Made by a program: the position numbers and the translations under genes. A stretch of 64,000 nt of DNA from Peptoniphilus lacrimalis DSM 7455 (GTDB lineage: Bacteria > Bacillota > Clostridia > Tissierellales > Peptoniphilaceae), in NCBI RefSeq assembly GCF_000378725.1, contig NZ_KB900371.1, positions 1 to 64,000 on the forward strand, written 5' to 3'. The stretch's first letter is position 1, and every line of letters begins with the position of its first letter. Under the pieces are notes generated by a model. That model saw only the letters and a program-made list of their open reading frames with translations, was not told the origin of the DNA and searched no databases. Positions 26,813 through 36,725 of this stretch are shown here, piece after piece.

Positions 26813-27872
26813 TTTTTACTTCCTCCATTAGTTTCTCTAAATTATAATCATGTGGGCTTGCAGTCTTAGATTTTAAAACTATTCTTGAAGATGCCATAGC
26901 AAGATTTAAACATTCTTCGACTGATTCATCATTAAATAAACCATAAGAAAAACCTGCCATAAAAGCATCTCCAGCTCCAGAAGCATTTACTACATTTAAC
27001 TTAATTGATTTCTTAAAAATTTTTTCTTTTTTAGAAAAATAGTAAGCTCCCTTTGAACCTAAGGTTATACATAAGGAATTAAGACCTTTATCTAATAATT
27101 CCTCAGCAATTTTTTCTATATCATCCTTTTCATCTGTCAAGGCTTTTGCCTCATATTCATTCACTTTTAAAAAGAAGATATATGGTAAATAATTTTTTAA
27201 TTTTACAACTTTTTTTGTAGAAACCCCGTCTACCAAATATTTACTTGGAATATTTTTAAATAAATATCCCAATGCCTCTTCTTCTAAATTAGTATCAAGA
27301 ATTGTTAATTTTGAAGAAGAAATGATATTTCTTTTACCTTGCAAAAAATCCTTATCTATTTTTTTTACAAGATCCATATCGCTTATGGCGAGTTCCATAT
27401 CCTTAGAATCATCTAAGATTGCTAAGTAATGAGGGGTTGAACCACTAACTATCAAAATATTTGAAGTGTCTACATTTATAGATGAGAGTTCATTTTTTAT
27501 AAAACTTCCGGAAGCATCAGTTCCCAAGACAGAAATAAAACTTGTTTTTATTCCAAGCCTTGCTAAATCAGCACAAATATTTCTGCCAACACCTCCAGAA
27601 GAATATTTTATATAACCCGGATTTGAATCTTTTCTAATAATTTTATTATAAGAAGAACCGACAATATCCATATTTGCTCCACCTACAACACTTATGTAGT
27701 CATCTTCTCTTAAAATATAAGTCCTACCTAAGATATATCCATTTTTTGCCAAATTATTTATATGAGTTGAAACTCCAGACCTTGTTATATTTAATTTCTC
27801 TGCAATTTCTCTCTGACTAATCTGTGGATTTTTTCTTAAGAGTGCCATTATTTCTCTTTCTCTCGGAGTCAA
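26805..27872 (-). CDS. psuK: Pseudouridine kinase with N-terminal HTH
   Basis: A 355-residue PfkB-family kinase with a TTG start at 27872 behind AGAGGTG. Residues about 1-55 are a winged HTH (REREIMALLRKNPQISQREI, TRSGVSTHINNLAKNGYI) fused to the kinase. The kinase shows VVGGANMDIVGSSY, GGVGRNICADLARLG and the C-terminal anion hole and catalytic Asp GAGDAFMAGFSYG. It phosphorylates pseudouridine for PsuG. The HTH suggests that it also senses or regulates its own operon, as HTH-PfkB fusions may do. Confidence 0.88.
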   Translation of the reverse strand: MTPREREIMALLRKNPQISQREIAEKLNITRSGVSTHINNLAKNGYILGRTYILREDDYISVVGGANMDIVGSSYNKIIRKDSNPGYIKYSSGGVGRNICADLARLGIKTSFISVLGTDASGSFIKNELSSINVDTSNILIVSGSTPHYLAILDDSKDMELAISDMDLVKKIDKDFLQGKRNIISSSKLTILDTNLEEEALGYLFKNIPSKYLVDGVSTKKVVKLKNYLPYIFFLKVNEYEAKALTDEKDDIEKIAEELLDKGLNSLCITLGSKGAYYFSKKEKIFKKSIKLNVVNASGAGDAFMAGFSYGLFNDESVEECLNLAMASSRIVLKSKTASPHDYNLEKLMEEVKNA

Positions 27873-27898
27873 AATTACACCTCTAATCTTTTGACTAG

Positions 27899-27927
27899 AT
27901 TATAATAAATTGATTATATTAAGTCAA
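27899..27927 (-). promoter_or_regulatory. psuK-psuG promoter
   Basis: TTGACT (27922-27927) and TATAAT (27899-27904) are 17 bp apart, followed by the psuK start about 27 bp downstream. Confidence 0.8.
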
Positions 27928-28101
27928 GTATTTATATAAATAAATTTTATTTCTAAGTATAAGACATAAAAATTAAGTCTGCCCTTATTATACAATTAAA
28001 AGTAAAAATTTTTTATAAAAATACTGGAAATAATATTTTAAAATCCTATCAAGAATTGATATATGTTTATATTATTTCTTAGAATTTTATAAAGAAAAAA
28101 A

Positions 28102-28122
28102 TAATCGCAATAAATGCGATTA
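28102..28122 (-). terminator. Terminator of tdk
   Basis: TAATCGCA and TGCGATTA pair with a 5-nt loop. On the minus strand ATTTTTTTC follows. The stem touches the tdk stop codon. The 180 bp between it and the psuK promoter hold only AT-rich sequence in which I see no gene. Confidence 0.8.
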
Positions 28123-28722
28123 TAAAAATTTTTCCTGATTTAAATTTATTTCATCTTCTTCTATAGCTTTCTTGTAACAAGAACGGCATAAGGGTTCATA
28201 TTCACCCTCTGCTCCAAGCAATAACCTATCATTTACATTAACTTTTCTGTGGCTGACCCAGGCATCTGTCCCACATCTTTTACAAACAGCGTGATGTTTA
28301 TATAAATAATCAGCTTTTGGCATAAGCTCTTTGACTATTTCAAAAGAATGAGCAAGATAGTCCATATCCAAACCTGCAACTACAACAGTAACAGACATAT
28401 CTAATATTTCTTCTATATTTTTTAAAATCTTTTCAGGTTTATCTTTTAAAAATTGTATCTCATCTATACCAATTACTTGAGGAGATTTTTCCAAAACTAC
28501 CTTTAAAATATCGGAAGAATCCTCAACAGTAATTGCTGAAAAAGAGTTCTTATCATGGGAAACTATTTTTGATTCTGAAAATCTGCTATCAACTTTTGGC
28601 TTGAAAGCCATAGTTTTATAATTTGCAATAGAAAACCTGTTTAAATCTTTTTCTAATGAACTTGTTTTGCCTGAAAACATAGAACCCGTATGAAGAATTA
28701 GTCTTCCTTTATATTGATGCAT
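28120..28722 (-). CDS. tdk: Thymidine kinase (type II)
   Basis: A 200-residue enzyme that phosphorylates thymidine with ATP. P-loop GSMFSGKTSSLEK near residue 12, DEIQFL Walker B near 92, VVAGLDMDYL lasso start and a zinc site of two Cys pairs (CKRCG, CRSC). Length and motifs are normal. The gene is 11 bp after the cyclophilin gene in transcription order. Confidence 0.93.
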   Translation of the reverse strand: MHQYKGRLILHTGSMFSGKTSSLEKDLNRFSIANYKTMAFKPKVDSRFSESKIVSHDKNSFSAITVEDSSDILKVVLEKSPQVIGIDEIQFLKDKPEKILKNIEEILDMSVTVVVAGLDMDYLAHSFEIVKELMPKADYLYKHHAVCKRCGTDAWVSHRKVNVNDRLLLGAEGEYEPLCRSCYKKAIEEDEINLNQEKFL

Positions 28723-28733
28723 ATTTCCTCCGA

Positions 28734-29333
28734 CTAAATTTCTTCTATTACTGCATTTTCTATAATTACATCTTCAAGTGGTTTATCCATATAATTTACT
28801 TCAAGACCAGAAATTTCATCTACAACATCAAGTCCTTGGAAAACTTGACCAAATACTGTGTGCTTTCCATCTAGCCACCAGGCACCGCCATTATTTTTAT
28901 AAGCTTCAATCACATCTTCTGTAAATCCCCTAGATGCTCCTGCATCTTCCATTTGCCTTATTATGTCCTCTTGGCAACTTGGTACTTGAACTATAAAAAA
29001 TTGTGAACCATTAGTATTAGGACCAGCATTTGCCATAGATAAAGCTCCTCTTATATTTCTAAAATTTATAGAAAATTCATCTTCAAAAGCCTTATTCCAA
29101 ATACTTTTACCGCCACGACCTGTAGCTGTTGGATCTCCTCCTTGAATCATGAAATCTTTTATAACTCTATGAAAAATTGTTTTATCATAATATTTATTTT
29201 CAATAAGACCTATAAAATTTTCCACAGCCTTGGGAGCTGCTTGGGGAAAAAGTCTTATTTTTATTTGTCCATGATTGGTATTTAAAACTGCAATTTTTTC
29301 GCCTTTTTTTGGTTTTTCTAATTGTTCTAACAT
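28734..29333 (-). CDS. Peptidyl-prolyl cis-trans isomerase (cyclophilin type)
   Basis: A 199-residue cytoplasmic cyclophilin without a signal peptide. Active-site Arg is in FHRVIKDFMIQGGDPTATGR; RGALSMANAGPNTNGSQFFI and HTVFGQVFQGLDVVDEISGL complete the fold. An insertion (DIIRQMEDAGASRGFTEDVI) in the middle is typical for Firmicutes members. Confidence 0.9.
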   Translation of the reverse strand: MLEQLEKPKKGEKIAVLNTNHGQIKIRLFPQAAPKAVENFIGLIENKYYDKTIFHRVIKDFMIQGGDPTATGRGGKSIWNKAFEDEFSINFRNIRGALSMANAGPNTNGSQFFIVQVPSCQEDIIRQMEDAGASRGFTEDVIEAYKNNGGAWWLDGKHTVFGQVFQGLDVVDEISGLEVNYMDKPLEDVIIENAVIEEI

Positions 29334-29342
29334 AATAACTCC

Positions 29343-30719
29343 TTACTTTCTTGATACATACTTTTCCATATTTATTGTAAATCCTTTAGTAACATTTCGC
29401 AAATAAATAAATATAATTGTTATGAAGGCTCCTTTTAAAATTGATGACAAAGACATAGAAAGCCATATACCTGATACCCCTAAAAATGGCATAAATATCA
29501 GTGCAAAAGGAATCCTTGCAAGATTTAAAACAACTGCATTTACAGCCGGATAATTTGTAAGTCCAAGTCCATTCATCATTCCAGTAGTTCCAATTTCTAC
29601 AGGCATAAAATATTCAGAAAGTGCCATTATTCTAAGATAGACTACCCCAGCTAAAATTACATCTACATCTCCTGGAATAAAAAGTTGATATAACTGATAA
29701 GGGAAAATAAACATCAATAATGCTGAAAAAATCCCAACAAAGTTTATAATTAATAAACTTGCCTTTCTACCTTCTTTAATTCTATCAAAATTTCCAGCTC
29801 CATAATTTTGTCCAAAAAATGCTGCAAAAGCTGCAGAAAATCCATCACTTGTCATCCATGAAATTGATTCAATTTGAGAACCTATAGAATAGACAGCTAT
29901 TGAAACTGCTCCATATGTTGCTATATATTTTGTTAAAATTACACCACATAAAGCTTGAACTGTTGATTGAATAGATGGTGGAAATCCTAATCTAAGATGG
30001 TCAGTAAAATATTTTATATCAATTTTTTTGAAATAATTTACCTTTGTAAATATTTCTTTAGCCTTAATACCCGAAAAAATATATAAAGAACTTGCTATTG
30101 CTTGGGCAAGAACTGTTGCCATTGCAGCTCCTGCAATGCCCATATGCGGAAAGGGTCCGAATCCAAATATTAATATAGGGTCAAATAATAAATTAAATAA
30201 AAGTGCAATTATTGAAATTGAGAAGGGTGTAATGGAATTTCCCCTTGCCAAAAATACAGCAGAAAATGAAGGATTTAAAAATGTAAAAATCAGTCCTGCT
30301 GAAACTATTGTAAAATAAATAAGGGTTAAATTTTCAACTTCTTTTTCTAAATTATAATATCCGATTATCTTATTTCTGAAAGTCAAATAAAAAAATGTTA
30401 AAAGAAAGCAAAAAAATAAATTAACCCAAAATCCACTAATCATTACTTTCTGTGCTTCTTCATGATCATTTCTGCCATAAGCCTGAGATAAACCTACAGA
30501 AAGTCCTGTATGAGCAATAAGTGTTATAGCCTGGGCTATCCATACAAAAAAGGAGCAGGTTCCCACTGCTGCTACTGCTCCTGTTGAAAGTCTTCCCAAC
30601 CACATTAAATCTACTAAAGAGTAACACATTTGCACAAAAGCAGTCCCCATCAAAGGTAAGGATAATTTTAGTAAACTTCTAAAGATATTGCCCTCTAATA
30701 AATCTAAACTTTTTTTCAT
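29343..30719 (-). CDS. MATE family efflux transporter
   Basis: 458 residues from ATG 30719 with TAGGAG just upstream; the 27-nt longer TTG start is less likely. Twelve membrane helices in two halves, with LLEGNIFRSLLKLSLPLMGT at the start, QMCYSLVDLMWLGRLSTGAV in the first half and FGQNYGAGNFDRIKEGR in the loop of the second half. This is a NorM/DinF-type cation-coupled exporter of drugs or metabolites. The substrate is unknown. Confidence 0.88.
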   Translation of the reverse strand: MKKSLDLLEGNIFRSLLKLSLPLMGTAFVQMCYSLVDLMWLGRLSTGAVAAVGTCSFFVWIAQAITLIAHTGLSVGLSQAYGRNDHEEAQKVMISGFWVNLFFCFLLTFFYLTFRNKIIGYYNLEKEVENLTLIYFTIVSAGLIFTFLNPSFSAVFLARGNSITPFSISIIALLFNLLFDPILIFGFGPFPHMGIAGAAMATVLAQAIASSLYIFSGIKAKEIFTKVNYFKKIDIKYFTDHLRLGFPPSIQSTVQALCGVILTKYIATYGAVSIAVYSIGSQIESISWMTSDGFSAAFAAFFGQNYGAGNFDRIKEGRKASLLIINFVGIFSALLMFIFPYQLYQLFIPGDVDVILAGVVYLRIMALSEYFMPVEIGTTGMMNGLGLTNYPAVNAVVLNLARIPFALIFMPFLGVSGIWLSMSLSSILKGAFITIIFIYLRNVTKGFTINMEKYVSRK

Positions 30720-30726
30720 ATTACTC

Positions 30727-31377
30727 CTATATTGCGTATGCGTCAAATATTCCTATAAAATGTGCCACAGAAGCAGCTAATACAAATAGATGCCAAATGG
30801 CGTGGTTATATGGAATCTTCCTGTCCATGTAAAAAATTGTTCCTAATGAATATAATACACCACCTATAAGCAAAAAAACAATAAACTTATAAGATGTTGT
30901 AAGTATAATTTGTTTTATAAATAAGATGCTTAACCATCCTAATACAAGATAAATTATAGTTGAAAGCTTTTTAAACTTTGTAAATTTTCCATTGATAAAA
31001 AGTTTAAACAAAACTCCAATTACTGACAATCCCCAAATTAATGAAATCAAAACTATTCTTTTACTTCCGCTAAAGGAATTTAAAATAATTGGTGTATAAG
31101 TTCCCGCTATAAGTAAATAAATTGACAAATGGTCAAATACTCTAAGAACTGTTTTTGCTTTTTCAAAGGGTATTGAATGGTAGAGTGCCGAAAATAAATA
31201 AAGTAAAATTATGCAGGCTCCATAAATTGAAAATCCAACAATTTGAAGCGTACTATGATTTTTTACTCCAAAAATAATTAAGACTACAAGTCCTACAATT
31301 CCCGCCACAAATCCTAACCAGTGACTAATAGCATTAAAAAGTTCTTCTTTAAATGAATATTTAACCCTGTCAACCAT
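30727..31377 (-). CDS. Hemolysin III family membrane protein
   Basis: 216 residues from ATG 31377 with AAGGAG upstream. Seven membrane helices of the PAQR/HlyIII fold, with the metal-binding set NAISHWLGFVAG, SALYHSIPF, FDHLSIYLLIAGTYTPIIL and the C-terminal HAIWHLFVLAASVAHF. The family has proposed hydrolase activity. It overlaps neither map nor the MATE gene but is packed between them. Confidence 0.88.
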   Translation of the reverse strand: MVDRVKYSFKEELFNAISHWLGFVAGIVGLVVLIIFGVKNHSTLQIVGFSIYGACIILLYLFSALYHSIPFEKAKTVLRVFDHLSIYLLIAGTYTPIILNSFSGSKRIVLISLIWGLSVIGVLFKLFINGKFTKFKKLSTIIYLVLGWLSILFIKQIILTTSYKFIVFLLIGGVLYSLGTIFYMDRKIPYNHAIWHLFVLAASVAHFIGIFDAYAI

Positions 31378-31379
31378 TT

Positions 31380-32135
31380 TTAGCAATCTCCTTGATCTGT
31401 AATAATTATTGGTCCATCTTTAGTTATAGCCAATTGATGTTCATATTGAGCTGATAAAGAACCATCTTTAGTTCTTGCTGTCCAACCATTCTTATCTATT
31501 GTTATTTCTTTTTTACCTTGATTAATCATTGGTTCAATTGTAAATACCATTCCTTCACGAATTCTAAGACCGTGTCCAGCCTTTCCATAGTGAAGAACTT
31601 GGGGATCTTCGTGCATTTCTCTTCCTATGCCGTGACCAACAAATTCTCTAACAACTGAATAGCCATTTTTTTCTGCGTGTTCTTGAATGACAGCTCCAAT
31701 ATCTCCAAGTCTATTTCCTATTCTTGCAAGTTCAATTCCCTTATACATACATTCTTTAGTTACTCTAAGAAGTCTTTTGGCTTCATCAGAAACTTCTCCA
31801 ACTTCATAGGACCAGCCTGAATCTGCAAGCCAACCATCTACATTTACAACTAAGTCTACATTTAATATATCTCCAGATTTTAAAGCATATTCTGATGGAA
31901 AACCGTGACAAACTTCATCATTAACTGATGTGCAAACACTGTATGGATATCCTTCGTATCCTTTTTCTTCTGGACTTGCTCCATGTTCGTATAAATAATT
32001 TTCAACGAATCTATCTATTTCAATAGTTTTAACACCTGGTTTAATGAAATTTCTAAGTTCATGATGAACATTTGCAAGAACTTTTCCTGCTACAATCATC
32101 TTTTCAATTTCTTCTTTTGTTTTTATAATTACCAT
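31380..32135 (-). CDS. map: Methionine aminopeptidase, type I
   Basis: A 251-residue metalloprotease that removes N-terminal Met. Metal ligands appear in VNVDLVVNVDGWLADSGWSY (Asp), GHGIGREMHEDP (His), MVFTIEPMI (Glu) and the final QYEHQLAITKDG (Glu). No SEC-C zinc extension is present. It overlaps the TPR gene by 7 bp. Confidence 0.93.
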   Translation of the reverse strand: MVIIKTKEEIEKMIVAGKVLANVHHELRNFIKPGVKTIEIDRFVENYLYEHGASPEEKGYEGYPYSVCTSVNDEVCHGFPSEYALKSGDILNVDLVVNVDGWLADSGWSYEVGEVSDEAKRLLRVTKECMYKGIELARIGNRLGDIGAVIQEHAEKNGYSVVREFVGHGIGREMHEDPQVLHYGKAGHGLRIREGMVFTIEPMINQGKKEITIDKNGWTARTKDGSLSAQYEHQLAITKDGPIIITDQGDC

Positions 32136-33031
32136 TTAATCACCTCAACTAAATTTTTTAAATCTAAATCTTCTTTTGCCCAATCATAGGCATCACGATT
32201 TAATTTTATGGCTGTCTTCAATTCCTCTAATGCAAGGTCTTTTTTGCCTAAATTTTTATAGGAACAAGCCAAATTATAATGTAAATTTACTGAATTAGGA
32301 AAATCAGAAAGTCCAACAAGTAAAATACTTACTGCTTTTTTATAGTCTTCTCTTTCAATATAAAGAGCAGACATATTTAAAAATAAATAAGGACTTTGAA
32401 ACTCTCCTACTGCTTTTTTATAATAATTCAAAGCTTCATCATTGTTTCCTAGGGCCTTATAAATAACTCCCATATTAAAAAGTCCTTCCCCAAATCCCGG
32501 TTTTATATTAAGAGATTTTTTAACATATTTTAAAGCTTTTTCATATTCTTTTTTTGACTCATATATTGCACCTATTATATTGTAGCTGTTATAGTCATAG
32601 GAATCAATTTCTATACATTTTTTTAAGCACTCTATAGCTTCATCTTTTCTATCCAATTTATCATAGATAAGAGCTAAATAAAAATATGCCCTATCGTAAT
32701 TTTTGTCAATTTCTATAGCCCTTTTATAGTATTCTATAGAAAAATTATAATCACCCTTCAAAAAATCATTAGAAATAGCAAGTCCATAACAAGCCCCAGC
32801 CTCATCATTTTTTAAGTCAAGAATTTCTTTAAAGTTATTAAAAGCGTCTTGGTAATTTTTTAAGAGCAAATTTATATCTGCTATTTCATACATAGCATCA
32901 ATTCTCTCTTTATCACTTTCGCTATTTGAAAGTGCTTTTATAAATGCATTTTTAGCTTTAGAATATTCTTCCTTATATAAAAATTCATTAGCTATAATAA
33001 TATAATTATAATATTTATTAGAATTAATCAT
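32129..33031 (-). CDS. Tetratricopeptide repeat protein
   Basis: A 300-residue protein made of about seven TPR units (e.g. AFNNFKEILDLKNDEAGACY, SIEYYKRAIEIDKNYDRAYF, AIECLKKCIEIDSYDYNSYN, ALKYVKKSLNIKPGFGEGLF). No signal peptide is visible. A scaffold role is likely; the partner is not known. It overlaps the next upstream hypothetical gene by 8 bp. Confidence 0.88.
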   Translation of the reverse strand: MINSNKYYNYIIIANEFLYKEEYSKAKNAFIKALSNSESDKERIDAMYEIADINLLLKNYQDAFNNFKEILDLKNDEAGACYGLAISNDFLKGDYNFSIEYYKRAIEIDKNYDRAYFYLALIYDKLDRKDEAIECLKKCIEIDSYDYNSYNIIGAIYESKKEYEKALKYVKKSLNIKPGFGEGLFNMGVIYKALGNNDEALNYYKKAVGEFQSPYLFLNMSALYIEREDYKKAVSILLVGLSDFPNSVNLHYNLACSYKNLGKKDLALEELKTAIKLNRDAYDWAKEDLDLKNLVEVIKW

Positions 33032-33740
33032 GTTTTGTTATGGTAACTGCAAGTTCAAGACCTTTTATAGGATTTAAAGATTTCCTATAAAGATTTGCCC
33101 ATTGCAAATTACTTCTTAAATATTCCTCACTTTCTATTCTAATTCTATCATTTTTATACTCAATTCCAATATTAAAATTAAAATTCATTTTTAAATTATC
33201 TTTAATAAACTGAAGAAAATATTTACTTGCCCTATCCGCATCTTTAATCACTTTGCAAGTATAAAAAATCCCCTTATTATCACAACTTATAATATAATAG
33301 TTTTTATTAAGTAATGAAACTTTCTTTTTGATATTTCCCAGCATATTATTTTCCTCTAGATAATCCAAGGAAGAAAACAAGGCATAATATTTAATATCCC
33401 TGAGCTGGTCTTGTAATGCAAGGTAAATATTTTCAAAATCATATGACCTATTCTCTAAATTTATTCCCTTAAGAGCAAGAAAATACGAATCAAATCCAGG
33501 ACTTATAGTGTTTAGATAAAAAATATTTTTATTATGGTTTCTTGAAGCTTTAAAAAAATATTCTTTTGACCTTAAACTTTTAGGTCTACTAATTATAAAA
33601 ATATTTTCTCTTGTTTCATTTTTGAAAAAATCTTCTATCTTTTCAATTGGATCTGAGTTATCAGAAAAAAACATATCTGTGGATATAATATTTTCATTCT
33701 CATTAATATTTTTATCAATAATATAAATACCCTTATTCAT
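33024..33740 (-). CDS. Hypothetical protein
   Basis: A 238-residue soluble protein that I do not recognise. It starts MNKGIYIIDKNINENENIIS, has an alternating hydrophobic/charged composition suggestive of an alpha/beta fold and ends with IKGLELAVTITKHD. It overlaps genes on both sides by 8 bp (DUF1836 upstream, TPR downstream), so the three are translationally coupled. Confidence 0.6.
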   Translation of the reverse strand: MNKGIYIIDKNINENENIISTDMFFSDNSDPIEKIEDFFKNETRENIFIISRPKSLRSKEYFFKASRNHNKNIFYLNTISPGFDSYFLALKGINLENRSYDFENIYLALQDQLRDIKYYALFSSLDYLEENNMLGNIKKKVSLLNKNYYIISCDNKGIFYTCKVIKDADRASKYFLQFIKDNLKMNFNFNIGIEYKNDRIRIESEEYLRSNLQWANLYRKSLNPIKGLELAVTITKHD

Positions 33741-34290
33741 AGGTATCTTCCTTCACCAAAAACCCACCTGAATCAACAACTTTTTTTACCATTAATTTTG
33801 AAGCTAAGGCAACTGAAGCTAAATGTGTAATAATCCTTGATTTTTCAACATTTTTTATACAGAGATCTATTGGATCTTTTTCAGTTGGCATTTCCTTAAA
33901 AATTAAATTTATCCCATCTTCAAATTCTTGGCAGAATGTATTATATGCCAATTCCATTGTTCCAGAATTTTGAACTTGGAAAAACATACCTTTGCAAACA
34001 TCAGGTATCTCCATAATCTGTTTTAGTAAAGTTATTGCTATCAACTTAGCTAAGGCTTCTTTATTGTATTTTTTATTATTAGGCCTTGGTATCATTTTAT
34101 TTTTTACATAATTATTTAACATTGATTTTGTAACAAAATCTTCACCAAATATGTTAAGGAAAAATAATTCCTTCTTAATAAAATCCACAACTTGCGTTGC
34201 ATATAAATCAAAATCAGGAAGTTCATCCCATCTTGATATATGGATATTTTCTAAAGATTTTGCGTAATCTAATATTGCTTCATTAATCAT
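33733..34290 (-). CDS. DUF1836 domain protein
   Basis: 185 residues from ATG 34290 (MINEAILDYAKSLENIHISR); the GTG 12 nt upstream overlaps the AGGTG ribosome site. The DUF1836 pattern is clear: WDELPDFDLYATQVVDFIKK, then the MerR-like VTKSMLNNYVKNKMIPRP and KKYNKEALAKLIAITLLKQI. A probable DNA-binding regulator in Firmicutes. It is the first gene of the operon leading to map. Confidence 0.78.
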   Translation of the reverse strand: MINEAILDYAKSLENIHISRWDELPDFDLYATQVVDFIKKELFFLNIFGEDFVTKSMLNNYVKNKMIPRPNNKKYNKEALAKLIAITLLKQIMEIPDVCKGMFFQVQNSGTMELAYNTFCQEFEDGINLIFKEMPTEKDPIDLCIKNVEKSRIITHLASVALASKLMVKKVVDSGGFLVKEDTYE

Positions 34291-34401
34291 AAATTGTATC
34301 ACCTAGTTTTTAAAACTAATTTAAGTATATATGATTTTTATATAAAAGACAAGGTACTTTTAAAACTTTATTTGATTTGTTAAAATTTACTTGGTGATTT
34401 T

Positions 34402-35333
34402 ATGAGAAGATTTTTATCTTTCAATGATTTTTTTAGGGAGTACTTTAAGGGTAAGGCTGTTAAATTATCTTTAGACGGTGGTTTTACCTGTCCTAATAGA
34501 GATGGAAAAATTTCAAATAAGGCTTGTCTTTTTTGTTCAGATGCTGGAAGTGGTGATTTTTTAAACGGCAATTTAACAATAGATGAACAGATTGAAAAGC
34601 AAAAATTATTTTTGAAGAGTAAATGGAAGGCAAAAAATTATATAGCATATTTTCAAAATTTTACAAATACTTATGGAGATTTTTCATATATAAAAAATTT
34701 ATATACTTATATTAGTTCAAGAGATGATATTGTTGGGATTTCAATAGCTACTCGACTTGACTGTATTGATGAAAATATTATTGAGCTTCTAAAACAAATC
34801 AGTCAAAAAAACTCCTCTGGTTAGAGCTTGGTCTTCAATCTACTAAAGAAAGTACAATATCACTGATCAACAGAGGCTACACTCATAAAGAATTTGATAA
34901 AAATCTTCAAATTCTAAAGAAAAATAATATTAAATTTCTTCTTCACCTAATTTATGGACTTCCTAACGATTCTATAGAAGATATGAAAGAAACTTTTACT
35001 TATGCCAACAGTCAAGGTCCTTTCGGCATAAAATTTCATAATTTATATATACAAACAAATTCTCCTTTATATAAATATTATTTAGAAAATCCTTTTAAAC
35101 TCATTAGTAAGGAAGAGTATATTGATTTAATAATTTATAGTCTGGAAAACTTAAATAAATACACTGTTGTTCACAGAATTACAGGTGATGCCGACAAAAA
35201 ATTTTTTTATGAACCTAAATGGAGCGCCGATAAATTGTCAATTATCTCACAAATTGATAAAATTTTAAAAGAAAAAAATATCCCCATTATTACTAATGAG
35301 GATATCATAAAAGCTTGTAATTATTGGAGATAG
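34402..35333 (+). pseudogene. TIGR01212 family radical SAM protein, frameshifted
   Basis: The first frame (34402-34824) encodes the N-terminal part with GGFTCPNRDGKISNKACLFC, the radical SAM Cys cluster, and stops early at NSSG. The rest continues in another frame from about 34812 (LLWLELGLQSTKEST...LIYGLPNDSIEDM) to 35333. The break lies at a run of seven A (34805-34811); eight A would restore QKKLLWLELG. The family (YtqA/YhcC) is probably a tRNA- or protein-modifying enzyme of unknown substrate. A sequencing error, phase variation at the A-run or a true loss are all possible. Confidence 0.85.
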
Positions 35334-36677
35334 TTATCTCTTGTTAGAGTTTCTCCAAATTCCCATTTTTTCTGCATCTTTAATCAAATCATCTCTAAAT
35401 TCTGGAGCTGCAAGATTAATTATTCCTTCTGCTCTTTCCCAAGTTGAACGTCCCTTGCAATTAAAGATACCATATTCTGTTACAAGATAATGAGTACATG
35501 GTCTTGGTACAGAAATAGCTGAACCTGCAGGGAATTGAGAAAGAATTCTTGATTCTTCCTTATCAAGTTTTTTATTGAAAAATTTTGATGATAGGCATAT
35601 AAATCCCTTACCGCCTTGTGATAAATAAGCTCCTAAAGTAAAGTCTAGTTGTCCGCCTGTTCCTGAAATGTGTTTGTATCCTGTTGATTCAGAAGAAACT
35701 TGTCCATAAAGGTCAACATTTACTGCATTATTTATAGAAACAAAATTATCAATAGCAGCACAAACTCTAGCATCATTAGTATAGTCAACAGGAACTGCCA
35801 TTGCTTGAGCATTATTATCCAAAAATTCATAAAGTTTTTTTGAACCTGCTGCAAAAGCATAAGCTTGTCTAAATCTATCTACATTTTTCTTAGAGCCGTT
35901 TACTTTACCCTTTAAAGTCATATCAACAAAAGCATCAACATACATTTCTGTATGAATTCCTAAGTCTTTTAAATCTGAATCAGCAATCAGTGAACCAACA
36001 GCATTTGGCATTCCGCCAATACCAAGTTGTAAGGTTGCACCATTAGGAATTTCTGCAACTATTTTTTCAGCAACTTTTTTATCTACATCGGTAAAAGTTC
36101 CTGATGGAATTTCTACAAGTGGTTCATTTTCTGATTCAATAATATAATCAACATCATTTACAGAAATTTCATGTTCCCAACCACCTTGGCAATATGGCAT
36201 ATTTTTATTAACTTCAACGATAACTATTTTTGCTTTTTCAATAACTGCCATTTGATGTGAAGCATTTAATCCAAAGTTGAAATATCCATGTTTATTCATA
36301 GGAGTAGCAACAACAACAGCTATATCAACATCAATATTTTCTCTTATCCATCTTGGAAGCTCAGAATATCTTAAAGGTACATAAAATCCACCTTCTCCAG
36401 CATTAATTCTTTTTCTATCAGGTCCACCTGAATGATAAGAATTCCAAATTACCTTTTTACCTTCAGGATCTGCATCAAAAATTTTAGGTTTAGAAAGCAC
36501 AACACCTGAACAAACTGAAATTTCATTTAATCTGTCAAGGTCATTTGCAAGAGCCTTATCAAAAGTCTTACTCATTGATGCTCCCCATCCATAATCAATT
36601 CTCATACCATCTTTAACAAGACCCGCTGCCTCTTTAGGTCCTATTAATTTTTCATTATAAATCTTACTAAAATCCAT
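35334..36677 (-). CDS. Butyryl-CoA:acetate-type CoA-transferase
   Basis: A 447-residue acetyl-CoA hydrolase/transferase family enzyme. Residues about 1-200 form the first half (GPKEAAGLVKDGMRIDYGWG, NKNMPYCQGGWEHEISVNDV); the second carries ATLQLGIGGMPNAVGSLIAD and the catalytic Glu in LGIHTEMYVDAF, with GQVDF-like GTGGQLDFTLGAYLSQGG. It would move CoA from butyryl-CoA to acetate at the end of butyrate fermentation. 4-hydroxybutyrate or propionate as substrate cannot be excluded. Confidence 0.82.
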   Translation of the reverse strand: MDFSKIYNEKLIGPKEAAGLVKDGMRIDYGWGASMSKTFDKALANDLDRLNEISVCSGVVLSKPKIFDADPEGKKVIWNSYHSGGPDRKRINAGEGGFYVPLRYSELPRWIRENIDVDIAVVVATPMNKHGYFNFGLNASHQMAVIEKAKIVIVEVNKNMPYCQGGWEHEISVNDVDYIIESENEPLVEIPSGTFTDVDKKVAEKIVAEIPNGATLQLGIGGMPNAVGSLIADSDLKDLGIHTEMYVDAFVDMTLKGKVNGSKKNVDRFRQAYAFAAGSKKLYEFLDNNAQAMAVPVDYTNDARVCAAIDNFVSINNAVNVDLYGQVSSESTGYKHISGTGGQLDFTLGAYLSQGGKGFICLSSKFFNKKLDKEESRILSQFPAGSAISVPRPCTHYLVTEYGIFNCKGRSTWERAEGIINLAAPEFRDDLIKDAEKMGIWRNSNKR

Positions 36678-36725
36678 ATTTCCTCCTTAAAATTACTATT
36701 AGTTTTATTTATATTAAAAGATTTC

